The translations under genes and the position numbers were made by a program. The notes under the pieces were generated by a model. It made no database searches. It was not told where the DNA came from and saw nothing but the letters and a program-made list of their open reading frames with translations. From Gari tellinella (Eukaryota > Mollusca > Bivalvia > Cardiida > Psammobiidae): a stretch of DNA of 64,000 bases. Shown piece after piece: positions 1 to 10,424 of the stretch. The stretch lies in NCBI GenBank assembly GCA_922989275.2, contig OV277861.1, forward strand, positions 40,736,623 to 40,800,622, written 5' to 3'. Position 1 is the first letter of the stretch. The number at the start of each line of letters is the position of its first letter.

Positions 1-14
1 AACATAATAAATTA

Positions 15-600
15 TACAGTAAAAACTCTCCATTACAATCACTAAATTGTGTTAATTATTAGGTGTTTATGACAGGTGACTGCTTAAAGCAAGGTGACAG
101 TGAAACAGAAAGCTCCTTTATAAGGAGCTTTCTGTTTTACTGTCACCTTTCTTTAAGCTGTCACCTGTATTTTATGAAATCAATTATTAGGTGTTTATTA
201 CAGGTGACTGCTTAAAGCAATGTGACAGTGAAACAGAAAGCTTCTTAACTCTTTCCTCCCTGAAACTTTAAATTGACAATTCCAGTTTCCATTTTAGTCT
301 AGTCCATTTCTGACTTTTAAGGGTTGTTTTTGTCAATGTTTGGCATTATGACAAACAGTGAAGACCCTGATCAGAGGGCTCCTTTCGGAGCCCTCTGATC
401 TGGGTCTTCACTGTTTGCACAGGACAATTTTACTATTCACATGTACATTGTTTGAAAATAACGCCTATATGCGGGACTAGGGTTCAAAGCGTTAAAGAGC
501 TTTCTGTTTTACTGTCACCTTGCTTTAAACTGTCGCCTGTATTTTATGAAATCAATAAGCTAATAAGTTTTAGTGGTCGTAAAAGAGCAGTTTTACTGTA
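15..600 (+). mobile_element. Family E element (pogo-like MITE), host of a nested B
   Basis: TA-flanked element with CAGTAAAAACTCTCC at the left and GCAGTTTTACTG at the right. It has two copies of the cassette-2 palindrome: one intact near 90-160, and one (205-540) split by a complete family B element at 245-495. The TTAA duplication of B sits in the palindrome loop. Confidence 0.75.
245..495 (+). mobile_element. Family B TTAA MITE (complete, nested in E)
   Basis: TTAA at both ends (245-248 and 492-495). The left end is CTCTTTCCTCCCTGAAAC and the right end GGGTTCAAAGCG. The central cassette-1 hairpin is 356-416 (AAACAGTGAAGACCCTGATC and its near complement). Inserted in the loop of an E palindrome. 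Confidence 0.85.
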
Positions 601-897
601 GTAGACTATAGTATAGATGCTAGGGCGATTTGTTATCCAATCTTCCCCTGACTGGAATAAATGATAAAAGTTTGAGACAAACAGGCATGTTTATAAAACC
701 AATAATGTAAAATAATTGCCAAATTATCTAAGTCTTGTCAAAAGAATCCTGATTTTAAAAGCAAAAGGAGAATATCTTAAATAATTCAGTTTTGCAAACT
801 TCAATTTAATTTTCAGACAAAATTTTGCAGAAAAAGAAAAAAAAACTATCATCTATACTGAAAGAATATTTCACCCAATTACAAAGAACATGTACCT

Positions 898-1104
898 CAA
901 CCCTTTCCTCCCTGAAACCTGCTAAGAGTATACTTGTCCTATGAAAAAAATGAAGATCCAGAACTCCAAGGAGCCCTCTGATCAGGGTCTGCACTTTTTT
1001 TCATATTGCAATGCACTGACAAAAATTACCCTTGAAAGTCAAAATTGGACTAGACTTAAATGGAAACTGGAATTATCCATTTGAAGTTTCAGGGAGTAAA
1101 GGGT
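898..1104 (+). mobile_element. Family B remnant, rearranged
   Basis: The B left end (CCCTTTCCTCCCTGAAAC) is followed directly by material normally at the right end, then by a B sequence in reverse ending GTTTCAGGGAGTAAAGGGT. This looks like an internal deletion or a head-to-head rearrangement. Confidence 0.55.
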
Positions 1105-1241
1105 AACTTAGTCATAGCTTAAACTACGAGACAAAAACTGTCACAATCAAAGACATGTTTGGTCTTAACACTTATCCTCCAAAATATTAGCGAACAGTCT
1201 GGATCCAGACCAGATGCTGATAGTACATGACAACAAAACAG

Positions 1242-1310
1242 TGAGTTTGGATCATGATCAGATGCCCTGTTACTGTAACACGGCATCTCATCATGATCCA
1301 AACTGTTTGC
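1242..1310 (+). repeat. Cassette-1 hairpin, no family ends recognised
   Basis: Palindrome GTTTGGATCATGATCAGATG with its complement ending CATCATGATCCAAACTG. It has the outer AAACAGT and inner GATCAGAT of cassette 1, but I could not assign terminal repeats around it. Confidence 0.6.
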
Positions 1311-1447
1311 ATTTTAGGTTATCATGGTTCCCCCACTAGTGTGCTAAATTAGGGATACGGCAGGATAAGGGTATATAGTTCTGTGACTTCTCTCTTACAT
1401 AATCACAGAGAAAGTTTATTGCCATGTATGAGACAGAGAATATTTTA

Positions 1448-1639
1448 CAGGGCTCCAGATAAGGGGAGTATTTCAAAAACTAAAATCTTTATTTCTGCTT
1501 TAAACCCTATGGTGTCACTACTCATTAGAATCGTCTCGAAGAGACGATTCTAATGAGTTGTAACACCATAGGTTTTGGTTCTGAATGAGTGAGAGAATGT
1601 TGGATTTGTTTAGAATACTCCCTCTTATCTGGAGCCCTG
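1448..1639 (+). mobile_element. Family D MITE (hAT-like ends)
   Basis: Ends CAGGGCTCCAGATAAGGGG and CTTATCTGGAGCCCTG, flanked on both sides by ATTTTA (possible 6-bp duplication). Central cassette-3 palindrome at 1507-1575 with the loop TCTCGAAGAGA. Confidence 0.8.
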
Positions 1640-1719
1640 ATTTTATTTTATATCCCATAATCCTTCTCTACAGATATGAGCTTTAAGAGTTTACTAGGTC
1701 TGTTGTATAAAATCTAACG

Positions 1720-1971
1720 TCTAGTTGAGAAGACATTATTCTCTCCCAATAAGCATCTTTATGCTAAAACTATTATATATCCAATGTTAACAATTTTGAG
1801 CTAGATCAGACGCCGGGTAACCCGGCTCAAAACTGTATACCACTCGATTACAATAAATCATAAGAAATTTCAAAACATTGTATTTTCTTTTACATTTTAA
1901 TGCATAAGGTTTGCATTGCATTTTTGCCTTGTTTGCATTTAAAACCAGAAAGAATAATATCTCCTCCACTG
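1720..1971 (+). mobile_element. Family C MITE, core partly deleted
   Basis: The right end AAGAATAATATCTCCTCCAC and the left GAAGACATTATTCTCTCCCA match C. One arm of the cassette-1 hairpin is shortened (AGATCAGACGCCGGGTAACC followed directly by GGCTCAAAACTG). Confidence 0.6.
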
Positions 1972-2214
1972 TATAGATAATTACAGATACTAAATCAAAG
2001 AAAACTACAAGTAACTGTGGAGCATATCACAGCAAACCAGGCTGGCAACTCGTTCCTTACCTCCGGTTCCCCTCCCTTCATTGTAAACAGAATAAACAAT
2101 CAGCCAGCTCTTATAACAGAAGTTAAGTAAGAAAAGTTTGGTTTGTTTGTTAAAGTCTGTTTCTGCCATATATGGGCTAATTGGACGCCTCAGGGAAAGG
2201 AAAGCAGATACAGA

Positions 2215-2410
2215 AAACCCGGGTGCAATGCCCTAGCGCTACTCAGATTGTAAGTAAAGCAGAATACGCCTTAAGGCGCATTCTGCTTTACTTTCAACCT
2301 GCTTAAAGCTATGATCTGCTAGAATCTGTAAACAATTTTCTTCAGTATAGGAATAAATCAAAGAGGTAAAAAGGCGTATTTATGGTGTTATGTGTAAAAA
2401 TAAAGAAGGG
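2215..2410 (+). repeat. Cassette-2 palindrome, family A remnant
   Basis: Stem GTAAAGCAGAATACGCC / GGCGCATTCTGCTTTAC with AAAGCTATGATCTGCTAGAA downstream, as in A. The TTAA ends are lost. Confidence 0.6.
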
Positions 2411-2507
2411 TTGGAAACCGGACCAAAGCTTTTGTCCGGTTTAGAGAGAATTCCGGTATTTAGAGGTTCCGGTTTGGAGGGGTTCCACTGTATTATGTAC
2501 AAATGTA

Positions 2508-2700
2508 CATTAAAACCTCTTTATTATGACTACTAAATAAAACACCAACAGATTTATGAAAGACAACTGGCAGCTTAAAAGCATAAAGCTCCTAAAGGAG
2601 CTGTGTTACTTTCACCTTGCTTTAGACAGCTGCTTGCTTTAAACACCTAATAACGATCTCAATCTAATGGTCATTGTAGAGAGGGGTTTTTCTGTATTGA
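2508..2700 (+). mobile_element. Family E remnant
   Basis: AAAACCTCTTTATTATGACT at the left and TAGAGAGGGGTTTTTCTGTA at the right, with a short palindrome AAAGCTCCTAAAGGAGCT between. The TA ends are eroded. Confidence 0.6.
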
Positions 2701-2730
2701 AACACCAAGACAATGTTGTCATCTTAAAAA

Positions 2731-2985
2731 CAGGGCTGCCATAAGTTGACATAAAAAATCCTAAGATTTCCAAATTTGCATTTTTTAAGTGCGATTTTAC
2801 GAATCGTACCTTTACCCCATCGCCTATGTCAAGTTTTGTTGACACGTAGCTGCTTAAAGCAGGCTGGAAGTAAAGCAGAATGCACCTTAAGGCGCATTCT
2901 GCTTTACTTTCAGCCTACTTTAAGCTACCATGTAGTAGAAAAAAATCCGAAGATTTAGGAAAAATCCGGAGAAATGGCAGCCCTG
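2731..2985 (+). mobile_element. Family F MITE (hAT-like ends, 6-bp duplication)
   Basis: CAGGGCTGCCATAAGTTGAC ... GAAATGGCAGCCCTG, flanked on both sides by TAAAAA. Inside is a family A-derived piece (ACCTTTACCCCAT, then the cassette-2 palindrome with loop GCACCTTAAGGCGC). Confidence 0.85.
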
Positions 2986-3524
2986 TAAAAATGGCTTTTA
3001 CAATTTAAGATGACAACAAAATAACCCCGTCACTGCCATACTCGAGTATGATGACTATTTGCAAATAGTTATGAACCTGATCAGATGCTGCACAGTGTTT
3101 AAGTCAAAATACCTAAAAGTTAAATTTGAAAAATAAAGACAATTAACAGAATGACCTCCAGGCAGTGAAGGGGTTAAAATATCTGTGACAATACCCGGTA
3201 TGCAAGTTTTAATTATTGCAAAGTAGACAAGTGTTTGAAAAACAGAAATGCATGCCCAACTGACTGTACCCGCGCATGCAAACACTCTGTTAGTCCACAA
3301 TGGACCTAAATGCACAAACATAACTGAATTCACAAAGGTCAAGCTGAAAGAACAAGGACATAATAAATACTGTTGTACTCATCAACTTGTGCATGTAAAT
3401 TACAGTAAATAACAAATGTCACCGAGTTCAAGGTCATCAAACTGCAAGGTAACATGCTGTTCTCATTTAGGTACATAAGCATGCAAAAAGAAGCTGTGTG
3501 ACCCTAGTTGCAGTTCTTCTCTTA
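2986..3524. other. Intron without recognised element
   Basis: Single-copy-looking AT-rich sequence. It contains no open frame I would support and no palindrome longer than a few bases. Confidence 0.5.
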
Positions 3525-3774
3525 TACAGTGGAGAATCTGTTATTCTTTCCCAATAAACGCGTTTACGCTAAAACTATTATTTGCAGTGCAAACAGTTTG
3601 GAGCCAGATCAGACGCCGGGTAACCCGGCGTCTGATCAGGCTCCAAACTGTTTGCCACCAAGATAAACAAGAATTATCAGAATTGTCCAAAAATTGTTCT
3701 TTTCTACGTTTTAGTGCTTTGCGTTTGCGTACGTTTGCGTTTAAACGGGAAAGAATAACAGATTCTCAATTGTA
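3525..3774 (+). mobile_element. Family C MITE (complete)
   Basis: TA-flanked. The left end is CAGTGGAGAATCTGTTATTC and the right end GAATAACAGATTCTCAATTG. The cassette-1 hairpin 3592-3655 has stem GGAGCCAGATCAGACGCCGG. It is almost identical to the copies at 16807 (reverse) and 42963. Confidence 0.88.
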
Positions 3775-4173
3775 CATATAAATTTAATGCTTTTCAGTAT
3801 GCATGGTATAAATCAATTGTTGTAGCAAAACAAACTACATTTAACCATAAATAGATTGTTTGTAATACGTTTAATAGAGGAAAACTATGGTAGTCTATAT
3901 ATAATAGTCCACTTTCTATAGTCTGAGAAATCTATTTGCTTATTTAGTGAGTATTTTTATAGGGTAAATCAATGACTTCTTTTATCCAGCTTAAAATATG
4001 TTCATTTCAGTTTTTAAATCTTAAGGGAGGGTGAAAGTAAAGCTGGTAAAGCTCCTTCAGTCTTAAAACTCTAACCTGTAGTACACACGTCTTTGATACC
4101 AGAAGCTGCAGCTTTCTGCTTATTTGATCAGAGAGCTCCAAAGGATTGATATATCCGGCTCCAATACTACAAG

Positions 4174-4356
4174 CAGGGTTCCAGATAAGGGGAGTTTTTC
4201 AAAAACTAAAATCTTTATTTCTGCACTAAACCCTATGGTGTTACTACTCATTAGAATCGTCTCGAAGAGACGATTCTAATGAGTAGTGACACCATAGGGT
4301 TTACTGTAAAAATAAAGATTTTAGTTTTTGAAAAACTCCCCTTATCTGGAGCTCTG
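4174..4356 (+). mobile_element. Family D MITE flanked by a 35-bp direct repeat
   Basis: CAGGGTTCCAGATAAGGGGA ... CCTTATCTGGAGCTCTG around a near-perfect cassette-3 palindrome. The flanks AAAGGATTGATATATCCGGC and AAAGGATGGATATATCCGGC repeat on both sides, much longer than a hAT target duplication. Confidence 0.8.
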
Positions 4357-4432
4357 CAAAGGATGGATATATCCGGCTCCCACACTACAAGGGTTAACTT
4401 CATTTAGTAGGCATTACATAAACAATACTTAC

Positions 4433-4510
4433 AGTGTAGAATCGGACATTGGTAACCAGACTTATGCCTGCCTTGGGGCCTACTAAAACCATGGCTTCCG
4501 TCTTCTTGTC
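4433..4510 (-). CDS. FRMPD: FRMPD-like exon 7: FERM F3 lobe
   Basis: Exon of 78 bp (26 codons, phase 0/0) encoding DKKTEAMVLVGPKAGISLVT plus NVRFYT. D..[TS]E..LLVGP..GIS.V.N corresponds to the second F3 (PTB-like) strands of FRMPD FERM domains. The acceptor is TTCCTTGCAG and the donor GTAAGT. The remaining F3 exons and the C-terminal tail were not found between 1 and 4432. Together the seven exons give 909 bp without a stop. Confidence 0.88.
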
Positions 4511-4571
4511 CTGCAAGGAAGAGCCGATAATTAATGATGACTGAAATAAAAGTCAATCTTAGTCTGGATTA

Positions 4572-4762
4572 CAGGGCTCCAGATAAGGGGGGTATTTCAA
4601 AAAATTAATTCTTTATTTGTGCATTAAACCCAATGGTGTCACTACTCATTAGAATCGTCTTGAAGAGACGATTCTAATGAGTAGTAACACCATAGGATTC
4701 GGTGCTAAAATAAGAGAGAAAATGCTTGATTTGTTCGGTTTACTCCCTCTTATCTGGAGCCC
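4572..4762 (+). mobile_element. Family D MITE, right end joined to another element
   Basis: CAGGGCTCCAGATAAGGGGG at the left. The right end CTTATCTGGAGCCC runs directly into the GCCCGGCTGTAC end of the next element. Confidence 0.78.
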
Positions 4763-5815
4763 GCCCGGCTGTACTTTTTCCAAGGTTCAGTGTAAAATTT
4801 CCATGGAATATGAATAATTTACGTGGAATTTACATGGAATTCTAAAAGTTCCATGGTTATTCGTAACAATTTCCAAGGTTTTTGTTTAGTCACCAAAATT
4901 TCCATGGTTTATGCATGCTTATGAACAAAAAAACCACGTAAATATCAAGAAAAAACCTTGGAAACTCTTTAAACCTTGGCAAAAGCTCGGAAAAATTGGA
5001 CTTTGGCAAAAATAAACACGGAACAATCTCGGAAATAAGAACTTAACCATTTTTTAGCACGGAAAATCCTTGTAAAATAATAACTTAAACAATTTGCACC
5101 TCGTAAAAATTGTACTTAGACATTTTCCAGCACGGAAAAACCTTGGAAGTACAACTTAGTGAATTATAAATATAAGTAATATTTGCTACAATTGTAAGTT
5201 TCACAAAACAGTGAGTATTATACACACCCAGGACACCAGCTCACAACAATCAGAGGTCAGAGGTTTAAGTTGTCTGTTTATCTATACTTTAAAATGTGAA
5301 TGTGGCAAAAATTAAAGACTCCAAACCAGTTCAGACTCCTGACAAAAGATTCATGGTAAGTTACATAACTTACATAAATACAATTTTATCATGATCATAA
5401 TATATTTTGGATATTTACATGATACAAACAAAAGCATGTGGTACCCCACCCACTAGTAGTTAATTATTCCTCGTATATATATACTTTTCCATGGTATTTT
5501 GTCGAAACCACGTAAAATGGTTCTAATATTTCCATGGTTTTTTCCTAAATATTTTACAAGGATTCCTCGTAAACTTTTCCGAGGATTTTTTGTTTCCGTG
5601 GTTTTTTGGAGAAAACCTTGGAAATTAAATATTTTACAAGGATTCCTCGTAAACTTTTCCGAGGTATTTTGTCAAACCATGTAAAAACCAAGGTCTTGTA
5701 TTTTCTAAGGTTTTCTCGTCTTTTTTCCAAGGTTTTTGTAATATGACCGTCCGAATACTCCGTGGTTTTTTCCATGTTTTTTTTTCATAAAACCTAGGAA
5801 AAAGTACAGCCGGGC
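4763..5815. mobile_element. 1.05-kb element filled with CCAAGG/CCATGG/ACGTGG motifs
   Basis: Inverted ends GCCCGGCTGTACTTTTTCC (left) and GGAAAAAGTACAGCCGGGC (right). The interior is dominated by degenerate repeats of TTTCCATGG, AACCTTGGAAA, CACGTAAA and CTCGTAAACTTTTCCGAGG in both orientations, including the direct repeat ATTTTACAAGGATTCCTCGT at about 5559 and 5632. There is no credible protein frame. The overlapping small frames come from the repeats. Confidence 0.75.
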
Positions 5816-5862
5816 TAGTATATCTGTATACTGAAACAAGCATTGACTGCTAAATATTAACA

Positions 5863-6060
5863 TACAGTAAAACCTCTCTATTATGAACACTAAATTGTGA
5901 TAATTATTTGGTGTTTATGACAGGTGAGTGCTTAAAGCAAGGTGACAGTAAAACAGAAAGCTCCTTTAGGAGCTTTATGTTTTACTGTCGCCTTGTTTTA
6001 AGAAGTCACCTGTCTTTTCTACAATCAATTAGTCTTTAAAAATTACCGATATGTTCTACT
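5863..6060 (+). mobile_element. Family E MITE (right end eroded)
   Basis: TA then CAGTAAAACCTCTCTATTAT. Cassette-2 palindrome with stem CTTAAAGCAAGGTGACAGTA and loop GCTCCTTTAGGAGC. Confidence 0.75.
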
Positions 6061-6534
6061 GAAGCCAGCTCAAGCACTACTTCAAGATATCAAAGCTCAA
6101 CAGTTTCTGTATTTAGCCTCTTCACTGCTTTACTAAGACTTAAGTTAGGAAGGAGTAAACTCAAATTTTCCTTAGTTTCTTCCATGTCTGTACTAAACCC
6201 TATTGTGTTACTCACTAGAACAGCCTCTTGATTCTAATGGGCACTCATACCATAGAGTTTGATGCAAACATAAAGAATTTACATTTTGAAATAGTCCCCT
6301 TATCTAGAGCCCTACTTTGGTTATGCAATAGCTGTGCGGTATCTGATCTGCATGACTCTTTACAACATTACAAAAGTCCATTTACTTAAAATTTAAATTT
6401 GAAAAATCCATATTTTAAAGTTGAAACTTGCCACAGCCACGTTTTAACTTTGAATAAAAACTTGATAATTATGTTCGTCTTAAGCAATTCTGAATTAATG
6501 AATTTCATCTGTAGAAATAGTACAAAAGCTCAGT

Positions 6535-6785
6535 TTAACTCTTTCCTCCCTGAAACTTTAAATGGACAATTCCAATTTCGATTTTCGTCTAGTCCATTTC
6601 TGGCTTTTAAGAGTTGTTTTTGTCAAATTTGGCAGTACTGACAAACAGTGAAGACCCAGATCAGAGGGCTCCTTTCGGAGCCCTCTGATCTGGGTCTTCA
6701 CTGTTTGCATAGGACAAGTGTACTATTCACATGTACACTGTTTGAAAAGGACGCCTATATGCGGGACTAGGGTTCAAAGGGTTAA
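6535..6785 (+). mobile_element. Family B TTAA MITE (complete)
   Basis: TTAA at 6535 and 6782, ends CTCTTTCCTCCCTGAAAC and GGGTTCAAAGGG. Hairpin 6644-6708 with loop GGGCTCCTTTCGGAGCCC. Confidence 0.88.
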
Positions 6786-7004
6786 GGGAGTTTGAGATAT
6801 CAAAGTTGTACTGTACAGAATATAATAAGGAATAATGTCTGAACAACAGTACTTGTTTTACTCTAAGTTTGCATCAATTATAGTTTGTTCCGCTGCTTCA
6901 CAGGGCCAAAAATGTTCATTATCTACAAAGATGTCTGGCACAAAGTATAATATCTGAGACTAACAATTTATATACAGCCGAAACTCCCCTCAAACTTAAA
7001 TGGT

Positions 7005-7247
7005 GAACTCTTTCAACACCAATGACCTCTTTAGAATATACTCAACAATTGTAAACAGTGTAGACCTAGATCAAAGGGCTCCTAATAGGAGCCCTCTGAT
7101 CAGCGTCTACACTGTTTGCTATTTTAGAGCAGTATTTATTAAAACTACCCAGAATTCCAAGTAGACTGGTTCATGATTTGGTAACTGAAAAGATCCACAA
7201 GGGAACATAATAACCAACAAGAGTTACTTAGTGTTCATCGAGTTAAA
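7005..7247 (+). mobile_element. Family B' TTAA MITE
   Basis: Left end AACTCTTTCAACACCAATGA, right end TTACTTAGTGTTCATCGAGT. Cassette-1 hairpin 7054-7119 (AACAGTGTAGACC...). The interior AGACTGGTTCATGATTTGGT distinguishes B' from B. Other B' copies are at 14308, 16340 and 50281. Confidence 0.65.
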
Positions 7248-7259
7248 CGGCTATCTGCA

Positions 7260-7511
7260 TTAACCCTTTACCTCATAGCCTGTTTCTAGTTTTAAAGACA
7301 GGTGACCACTTAAAGCAGGTTGAAAGTAAAGCAGAATGTGCCTTAAGGCACATTCTGCTTTACTTTCAGCCTGCTTTAAGCTAAAATCTGCTAGGCTATA
7401 TAAAATATTTGTAATGGTAATTGTTCATGAGGGTATAAACTGGAACTATTTTCTTCAGCGGTGGAATAAATTAAATACGCTAAAAGTCGCTTCTATGGGG
7501 GAAAGGGTTAA
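7260..7511 (+). mobile_element. Family A TTAA MITE (complete)
   Basis: TTAA-CCCTTTACCTCATAGCCTG ... TATGGGGGAAAGGG-TTAA. Hairpin 7309-7380, loop GTGCCTTAAGGCAC. It ends 46 bp from the donor of FRMPD exon 6. Confidence 0.88.
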
Positions 7512-7557
7512 AGTCTACTGAATTTAAGTAGTTTTGTACACAAAAAAAAACACTTAC

Positions 7558-7777
7558 CAGGAGAGTGACCATGAAAACCCTGCTGCCAAATGTTTTCAGT
7601 TCACTGACTATTTTCATGTAATGTAATTTGGCTTGTAGGGCAGTAAGCTGTTTTTGACCAGGGGCTGTTAAACTCTGGTTCAACTTCAAGCTCTGGGCCA
7701 GAACTTTACGAAGATCCTTGACGCGCATGTTTTCACTGACACTCTGTGGCACAAACTTCTCGAAACCAAACTCTTTC
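7558..7777 (-). CDS. FRMPD: FRMPD-like exon 6: FERM F2-F3
   Basis: Exon of 220 bp. Its first base completes the split Glu codon, and 73 codons follow to a phase-0 end. It encodes KEFGFEKFVPQSVSENMRVK, a segment including LKLNQSLTAPGQKQLTALQA, and KLHYMKIVSELKTFGSRVFM ending VTLL. The EK-[DE]-[WF]-G-[IFL]-E.F.P motif, the N-Q-.-L...GQKQL linker and the LHY...SELK.[FY]G.R.F..TL motif are the F2 end and first F3 strands of FRMPD FERM domains. The acceptor is CATTTCAG and the donor GTAAGTG. Confidence 0.94.
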
Positions 7778-7844
7778 CTGAAATGAGGAAAAAACCACAC
7801 ATTCACAATATACTGACATGACATCAAATGGTTTTACTTCCATA

Positions 7845-8036
7845 TAACCCTTTCCCCCATATAAGTGCCTTTTAGTGCATTTAATGTATTTCTCCACTGA
7901 AGAAAATAGTTTCAATTTATACTGAATATATACCATAAGAAATAGTTCCTATATACTAGCATATAAATATAGAAGCTTCAAAGAAGGCTGAAAGTAAAGC
8001 AGAATGGGCCTTAAAGTGCATTCTTGAATTTCTAAA
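7845..8036 (-). mobile_element. Family A half element
   Basis: Starts TAACCCTTTCCCCCATATAA and runs through the A interior to one palindrome arm (GCTGAAAGTAAAGCAGAATG), then breaks off after the loop. The left end lies just downstream of FRMPD exon 6 in genomic coordinates. Confidence 0.7.
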
Positions 8037-8136
8037 GGAACTGAAAAGTTTTGTATAGTAAATTTTATAGTTGATATCAGGACTTCCTTATAATCTTGGG
8101 ACGTAACAGCCAACGCTCTTCTGTTTTTGAAGATCA

Positions 8137-8376
8137 TAGAAAAATTTAAGTAAAATTAGGTCAAAGGTCAAAGGTCAAGGTCAATTGGTAAAGTATTTTG
8201 GTATGTCTGGATAGGACTCGTCAAGATGAACATGCATACCAAAAAACAAGATTGTATATGAAGAAGTTACAGCCAAGGTTAAGATTTTGGATGACAGCAG
8301 CAATGCTGAACTGATGTGAAAGTGACAACAATAGCTCTTTTTTTTTTATTTAAAAACAGATGAGCTAAAAAGGTGT
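8137..8376 (+). repeat. Helitron-like 3' fragment
   Basis: AGGTCAAAGGTCAAAGGTCA followed by non-coding sequence and ending ACAGATGAGCTAAAA, the same GTGAGCTAAAA-type terminus seen at 11345 and 34687. It abuts a family A element. Confidence 0.45.
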
Positions 8377-8378
8377 AT

Positions 8379-8614
8379 TAACACATTACCCCATAGCCTG
8401 TTTCTAGATTTGAAGTCAGGTGACCACTTAAAGCAGGTTGAAAGTAAAGCAGAATGTGCCTTAGGCACATTCTGCTTTATTTTCAACCTGCTTTAAGCTA
8501 TTATCTGCTAGGATATAGAAAATATTTCTTATGATACATATCCATAACTGTATAAAAGGGAACTTATAATTTCTTCAGTGGAGGAATTTATGGGGTAATG
8601 GAGTATGGGGTTAA
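8379..8614 (+). mobile_element. Family A TTAA MITE
   Basis: TTAACACATTACCCCATAGC ... GGAGTATGGGGTTAA. Hairpin 8428-8500 with a shortened loop GTGCCTTAGGCAC. Confidence 0.85.
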
Positions 8615-8786
8615 TACAGGCTTGACTGTATTAAGGAGCTTTGTGATTTACTTTCAGTCTCCTTTAGTTACCATCGAAAAGGAGATGTTTCTAAAAGTGC
8701 AGTCCATTACTGCAGAAAAAGGAACTTTTTTTCTTCACTGGAAATATAAATCAAAGGTGCAAAAAGTTGCATTTACTGAGTGATAG

Positions 8787-9040
8787 ATTAACCCATTACC
8801 CCATAAATACGCCTTTTTACGCCTTTAATTTATCTATCAACTGATGTAAATAATTCCAGTTTATAAAGTCATGAATATATTTCATAAGAAATATTTGCTA
8901 TATCCTAGAAGATTTTAGCTTAAAGCAGGCTGAAAGTAAAGCAGAATGTGCCATAAGGCACATTCTGCTTTACTTTCAACCTGCTTTAAGGGGTCAACTT
9001 TTATTCAAAACTAGAAATAGGCTATGGGGTAATGGGTTAA
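8787..9040 (-). mobile_element. Family A TTAA MITE (complete, reverse)
   Basis: TTAACCCATTACCCCATAAA ... CTATGGGGTAATGGGTTAA, loop GTGCCATAAGGCAC. Opposite in orientation to the copy 170 bp away. Confidence 0.9.
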
Positions 9041-9292
9041 ACATATTTCATTGGTTGCAACATTTGACCGTGTCTGTTTCAAGGTTTATTCAGTTATGCA
9101 GTTCTTTCACTTGTTACCATCATGAGTTGACAATCTCATTTGATGACAACCATATCCGCATGAGACTGCAATGAGCAGATGTTAACAGCTAGAAGGAAAC
9201 AGCCTCTTGTAAACTGCTTTGCTATTAAATTTCAAAGTTGCTCAATTTCAACTTCATTAGCTTCTAGAGAATCCAATTAGGTCTGATATTTT

Positions 9293-9537
9293 CAGGGCTG
9301 CCATAAGTTGACATGAAAAATCCTAAGATTTCCAAATTTGCATTTTTCAAGCGCTATTTTACGAATCATACCTTTACCCCATTTGCCTGTTTCTATTTTT
9401 GTTGATACATGACTACTTAAAGCAGGCTGGAAGAAAAACAGAAAGCATTCTGCTTTATTTTCAGCCTGCTTTAAGCTACCATGTACTAGAAAAAAAATCC
9501 CAAGATTTAGGAAAAATCCGAAGAAATGGCAGCCCTG
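9293..9537 (+). mobile_element. Family F MITE (6-bp duplication)
   Basis: CAGGGCTGCCATAAGTTGAC ... GAAATGGCAGCCCTG flanked on both sides by TATTTT. It contains the A-derived piece TACCCCATTTGCCTGTTTC and a palindrome with a shortened loop. Confidence 0.9.
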
Positions 9538-9689
9538 TATTTTGATCAAAGTTATTAATTAAGAGCATGGCTTCTAAATATAGAGCGCCTAATAGCGCTG
9601 ACATTTACGAATACATGTACTTTTAAACATTTCGACTCTTCAAAGATTTCTTTTAAGAATCAAGGAGATTTTAAAAGACAGATGACAGC

Positions 9690-10208
9690 TAAACACATTT
9701 CCCAAAAGAAGTACCTTTTAGCACAATATAGTTAAGTCCTCACCAATGAAGAAGATAGTTCCAATTTAAACAGTCATGAACATGTACCCTAAGAAATATT
9801 TTCTAAATCATAGCAGATGGAAGCTTAAAGCAGGTTTAAAGTAAAGCAGTATGCATCTTAAAGACATCTCCTGACGACCTTTTGGTCATAACGCATTGCC
9901 AGACAATTTCCTTGCAAAAAGCATGGGTCTTGTGCATATTGAACCATTGAAGCGTCTTGTGTAAGACTCTACCTTTATATTTGATAGCTTGGTTAGAAAT
10001 AACCATTGAAAATCACTAGAGCATGAGTATAATCCAGGTAAACTGCATGTGATTTGACAGTTACATTGACACCTCCAGAACAATATGCTGGTGGTCTATC
10101 AATGGACTGAGGAAAAGTCTTTAAGGCACATTCTGCTTTACTTTCAACTTGCTTTCTTTAAAGTGGTCACCTGTCTTCAAAACTAGAAACAGGCTATGGG
10201 GTAATGGG
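9690..10208 (-). mobile_element. Family A element with unknown 245-bp insert in its loop
   Basis: The left portion (CACCAATGAAGAAGATAGTT to GTAAAGCAGTATGCATCTTA) and right portion (AAGGCACATTCTGCTTTACT to GGCTATGGGGTAATGGG) form one A copy. About 9868-10118 between them is foreign, with no match elsewhere in the window. It is bounded by CTTAAAGAC and GTCTTTAAG, which are inverted. Confidence 0.6.
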
Positions 10209-10424
10209 ATATGACCCTTTACCTCATAATCTGTTTATAGTTTTAAAGACAAGCGATCACTTAAAGCAGGCCATAAGGCACATTCTACTTCACTTTAAGC
10301 CTGCTTTATGCTAAAAACCTGTGAGTTAGGATATAGAAACATTTCTTACGATGCATTATTTATGTCTGTAGAAAGTGGAACTATTTCCTTCAGTGGAGGA
10401 ATATATAACAGAGTAATGGGTTAA
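10206..10424 (+). mobile_element. Family A TTAA MITE, decayed core
   Basis: ACCCTTTACCTCATAATCTG ... AGAGTAATGGGTTAA. One palindrome arm is largely lost (AAAGCAGGCCATAAGGCACA). Confidence 0.7.

Noticed and set aside
356..416. Bacterial-type intrinsic terminator hairpins
   Set aside because: The strong hairpins are cores of dispersed MITEs in a eukaryotic intron-bearing locus.
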